Shown here in pieces: positions 43,539 through 44,827 of a stretch of 44,827 nt of DNA; position 1 is the first letter of the stretch; each line of letters begins with the position of its first letter. The DNA is taken from contig NZ_QPMK01000003.1 of NCBI RefSeq assembly GCF_003344785.1, positions 49 through 44,875 of the forward strand. The letters are read 5' to 3'. This stretch comes from Thalassococcus profundi (GTDB lineage Bacteria > Pseudomonadota > Alphaproteobacteria > Rhodobacterales > Rhodobacteraceae). Below the pieces are notes generated by a model, which did no database searches, was not told the origin of the DNA, and saw nothing but the letters and a program-made list of their open reading frames with translations. Both the position numbers and the translations under genes were made by a program.

Positions 43539-43889
43539 CTAGTGGCCCGAGGCGCAGTCGATGCAGCGTGTGGCGGTCGGGTCGAGTCTCAGGCGGGCCG
43601 GGGCGATGATCTCACCGCAGTCGTCGCAATAGCCGTAGTCGCCCGTGCCGATCCGGTCCAGGGCCGCGATCAGCGCCCGTCGCTGACCGTCGCGGCGGGC
43701 CTGTCCGGCCTTGGCCATGGCCTGGCTTTGCAGGGCGTCCATGCGGCTGAGCCGTCCCACGGATTGTTGATCGAGCGTCACCACCGCCTGGCCGTCGCGG
43801 CCGCGCGCGTCTTCGCCGTCAAGGTCCCGAAGTTTCCCGGCGATCAGGGCCCGGAACCCGGCCAGCGTCTTGTCATCGAAATCCGACAT
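43539..43889 (-). CDS. DksA/TraR-family C4 zinc-finger protein
   Basis: A 116-residue protein with an N-terminal coiled-coil part and a C-terminal C4 zinc finger: CDDC (C88, C91) and CIDC (C109, C112), with YGYCDDCGEIIAPARLRLDP between. This matches the short TraR/DksA group, which binds the RNA polymerase secondary channel. It lacks the long DksA coiled coil, so a role like DksA is uncertain. Alternative in-frame starts lie at 43898 and 43901. It points toward the GTA cluster and is divergent from cysE with a 74-base gap. Confidence 0.88.
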   Translation of the reverse strand: MSDFDDKTLAGFRALIAGKLRDLDGEDARGRDGQAVVTLDQQSVGRLSRMDALQSQAMAKAGQARRDGQRRALIAALDRIGTGDYGYCDDCGEIIAPARLRLDPTATRCIDCASGH

Positions 43890-43963
43890 GGACCCCATCA
43901 AAGGTTTGCGTTTTCACCTCTGGAGCCTATCTGCTAAACTCCGGCTGTCAAAGGAGAGGCGCC

Positions 43964-44773
43964 ATGGCGAAGACACGCGCGAAAGTCGCAGAACTGGACC
44001 CGGTCTGGGCCCGCATCATGCGCGAGGCCGAGGAGGCGGTGGTCGAGGAACCGCTGCTGGGCGGGCTCGTGCATTATTCGGTCCTGCACCATCCCACCAT
44101 AGAAGGCGCGCTGGCCTATCGGATCTCGCTCAAGCTCGCCTCGGGCGAGATGTCCGAGCAGATCCTGCGCGAGATCTGCGACGAGGCCTATGCCGCCGAT
44201 CCAGAACTGGCCATGGCGGCGCGGGCCGATATCGTCGCCGTCTACGAGCGCGATCCCGCCTGCCACCGGTTCCTGCAGCCGCTGATGTTCTTCAAAGGCT
44301 TCCAGGCGGTGCAGTGCTACCGCATCGCCAACTGGCTCTGGCGCGAGGGGCGGCGCGATCTGGCGTATCTGTTCCAGATGCGTTGCTCCGAGGTGTTCGG
44401 CGTCGACATCCACCCGGCGGCGCGGATCGGGCGCGGCATCATGATCGACCATGCGCATTCGATCGTCATCGGCGAAACCGCGGTGGTGGGCGACAACGTG
44501 TCGATGCTGCATTCGGTGACCCTGGGCGGGACCGGCAAGGAAGAAGAGGACCGGCATCCCAAGATCGGCGACGGGGTACTGATCGGAGCGGGCGCCAAGG
44601 TGCTGGGCAATATCCGCGTCGGCAATTGCAGTCGGGTGGCCGCCGGGTCGGTGGTGCTGGAAGAGGTGCCGCCCTGCAAGACCGTGGCGGGTGTGCCCGC
44701 GCGCATCGTCGGAGAAGCGGGCTGCGCGCAGCCGTCGATCAGCATGGATCACCTCATCCGCGGCGGCACCTGA
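43964..44773 (+). CDS. cysE: Serine O-acetyltransferase CysE
   Basis: A 269-residue enzyme closely resembling E. coli CysE. The N-terminal helical domain includes EPLLGGLVHYSVLHHPTIEG. The left-handed beta helix begins HPAARIGRGIMIDHAHS, with the catalytic Asp-His pair at about D162-H163. SVTLGGTGKEEEDRHPKIGD follows, then VAGVPARIVG. It makes O-acetylserine, the precursor of cysteine. AAAGGAGAG precedes the ATG. As I recall, cysE also flanks the GTA cluster in R. capsulatus. The last 15 residues end in SMDHLIRGGT. Confidence 0.97.
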   Translation: MAKTRAKVAELDPVWARIMREAEEAVVEEPLLGGLVHYSVLHHPTIEGALAYRISLKLASGEMSEQILREICDEAYAADPELAMAARADIVAVYERDPACHRFLQPLMFFKGFQAVQCYRIANWLWREGRRDLAYLFQMRCSEVFGVDIHPAARIGRGIMIDHAHSIVIGETAVVGDNVSMLHSVTLGGTGKEEEDRHPKIGDGVLIGAGAKVLGNIRVGNCSRVAAGSVVLEEVPPCKTVAGVPARIVGEAGCAQPSISMDHLIRGGT

Positions 44774-44797
44774 GACCGGGCGTGCCTCATGGCGCGC

Positions 44798-44816
44798 GTG
44801 GGGGCTCTGCCCCCAC
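44798..44816 (+). terminator. GC-rich hairpin after cysE (dispersed-element type)
   Basis: GTGGGGGC-tct-GCCCCCAC forms a perfect 8-bp stem 24 bases after the cysE stop, followed by ACCCCCGAGGG at the window edge. It resembles the first half of the element after murC (CGGGGGC-gct-GCCCCCG then CCCCCGGAGG), so it is probably a third copy cut by the window end. Confidence 0.6.
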
Positions 44817-44827
44817 ACCCCCGAGGG

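Noticed and set aside
1-44827. tRNA, rRNA, CRISPR array, insertion sequence or replication origin
   Set aside because: None was seen. Repeats are hairpin-type and irregular, no transposase is encoded, and a single DnaA box is not enough for an origin.

Overview
The window is high-GC DNA from an alphaproteobacterium, almost certainly of the order Rhodobacterales (Roseobacter/Rhodobacter group). The evidence is a Rhodobacterales-type gene transfer agent (GTA) cluster, a dcw cluster carrying DUF2484 genes, a very long FtsZ linker, and dispersed intergenic elements with a GGAGGTTTA..GGCAAGATGAAG core. I do not assign a genus.

1-7390, minus strand: a self-contained vitamin B12 uptake operon. Reading right to left it has a cobalamin riboswitch, btuB (outer-membrane receptor), btuF, btuC, btuD, a second BtuF-like protein without a signal peptide, then exbB, two exbD genes and a proline-rich tonB cut by the window edge. 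Nearly all junctions overlap by a few bases, so receptor, inner-membrane transporter and energy transducer should be made from one B12-repressed message.

7391-8138: a long gene-free regulatory region. It has an AT-rich core with a perfect DnaA box, flanked by two opposed arrays of TGGG repeats with mostly 10-bp spacing (the geometry of MraZ operators), and a terminator-like hairpin just before mraZ.

8139-30701, plus strand: the division and cell-wall (dcw) cluster mraZ-rsmH-ftsL-ftsI-murE-murF-mraY-(FrhB/BciB-like Fe-S flavoprotein)-murD-(convergent FAD oxidoreductase)-ftsW-murG-murC-(two DUF2484 genes and a small membrane protein)-murB-ddl-ftsQ-ftsA-ftsZ, closed by a strong hairpin terminator at 30724-30755. 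The genes build UDP-MurNAc-pentapeptide and lipid I/II and assemble the septal machinery. lpxC, which often follows ftsZ, is absent.

30905-43256, plus strand: a GTA structural cluster running from the portal gene (g3) to the megatron (g15) in canonical order: portal, g3.5, prohead protease, major capsid, connector/adaptor, head closure, tail terminator, major tail protein, g10, g10.1, tape measure, distal tail, hub, NlpC/P60 peptidase, megatron. The terminase genes g1/g2 that normally precede the portal are missing; the cluster starts 203 bp after ftsZ. Two signals stand out. Four back-to-back palindromes lie between g3.5 and g4. A CTT-TGA-C sequence, identical to the +1 frameshift site of prfB, lies at the end of g10, and g10.1 is in exactly the +1 frame.

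43257-44827: convergent terminator-type hairpins, a small DksA/TraR-type zinc-finger protein (minus), cysE (plus) and a terminal GC-rich hairpin.

No tRNA, rRNA, CRISPR array or insertion sequence was seen. Most long antisense ORFs are GC-rich shadows.
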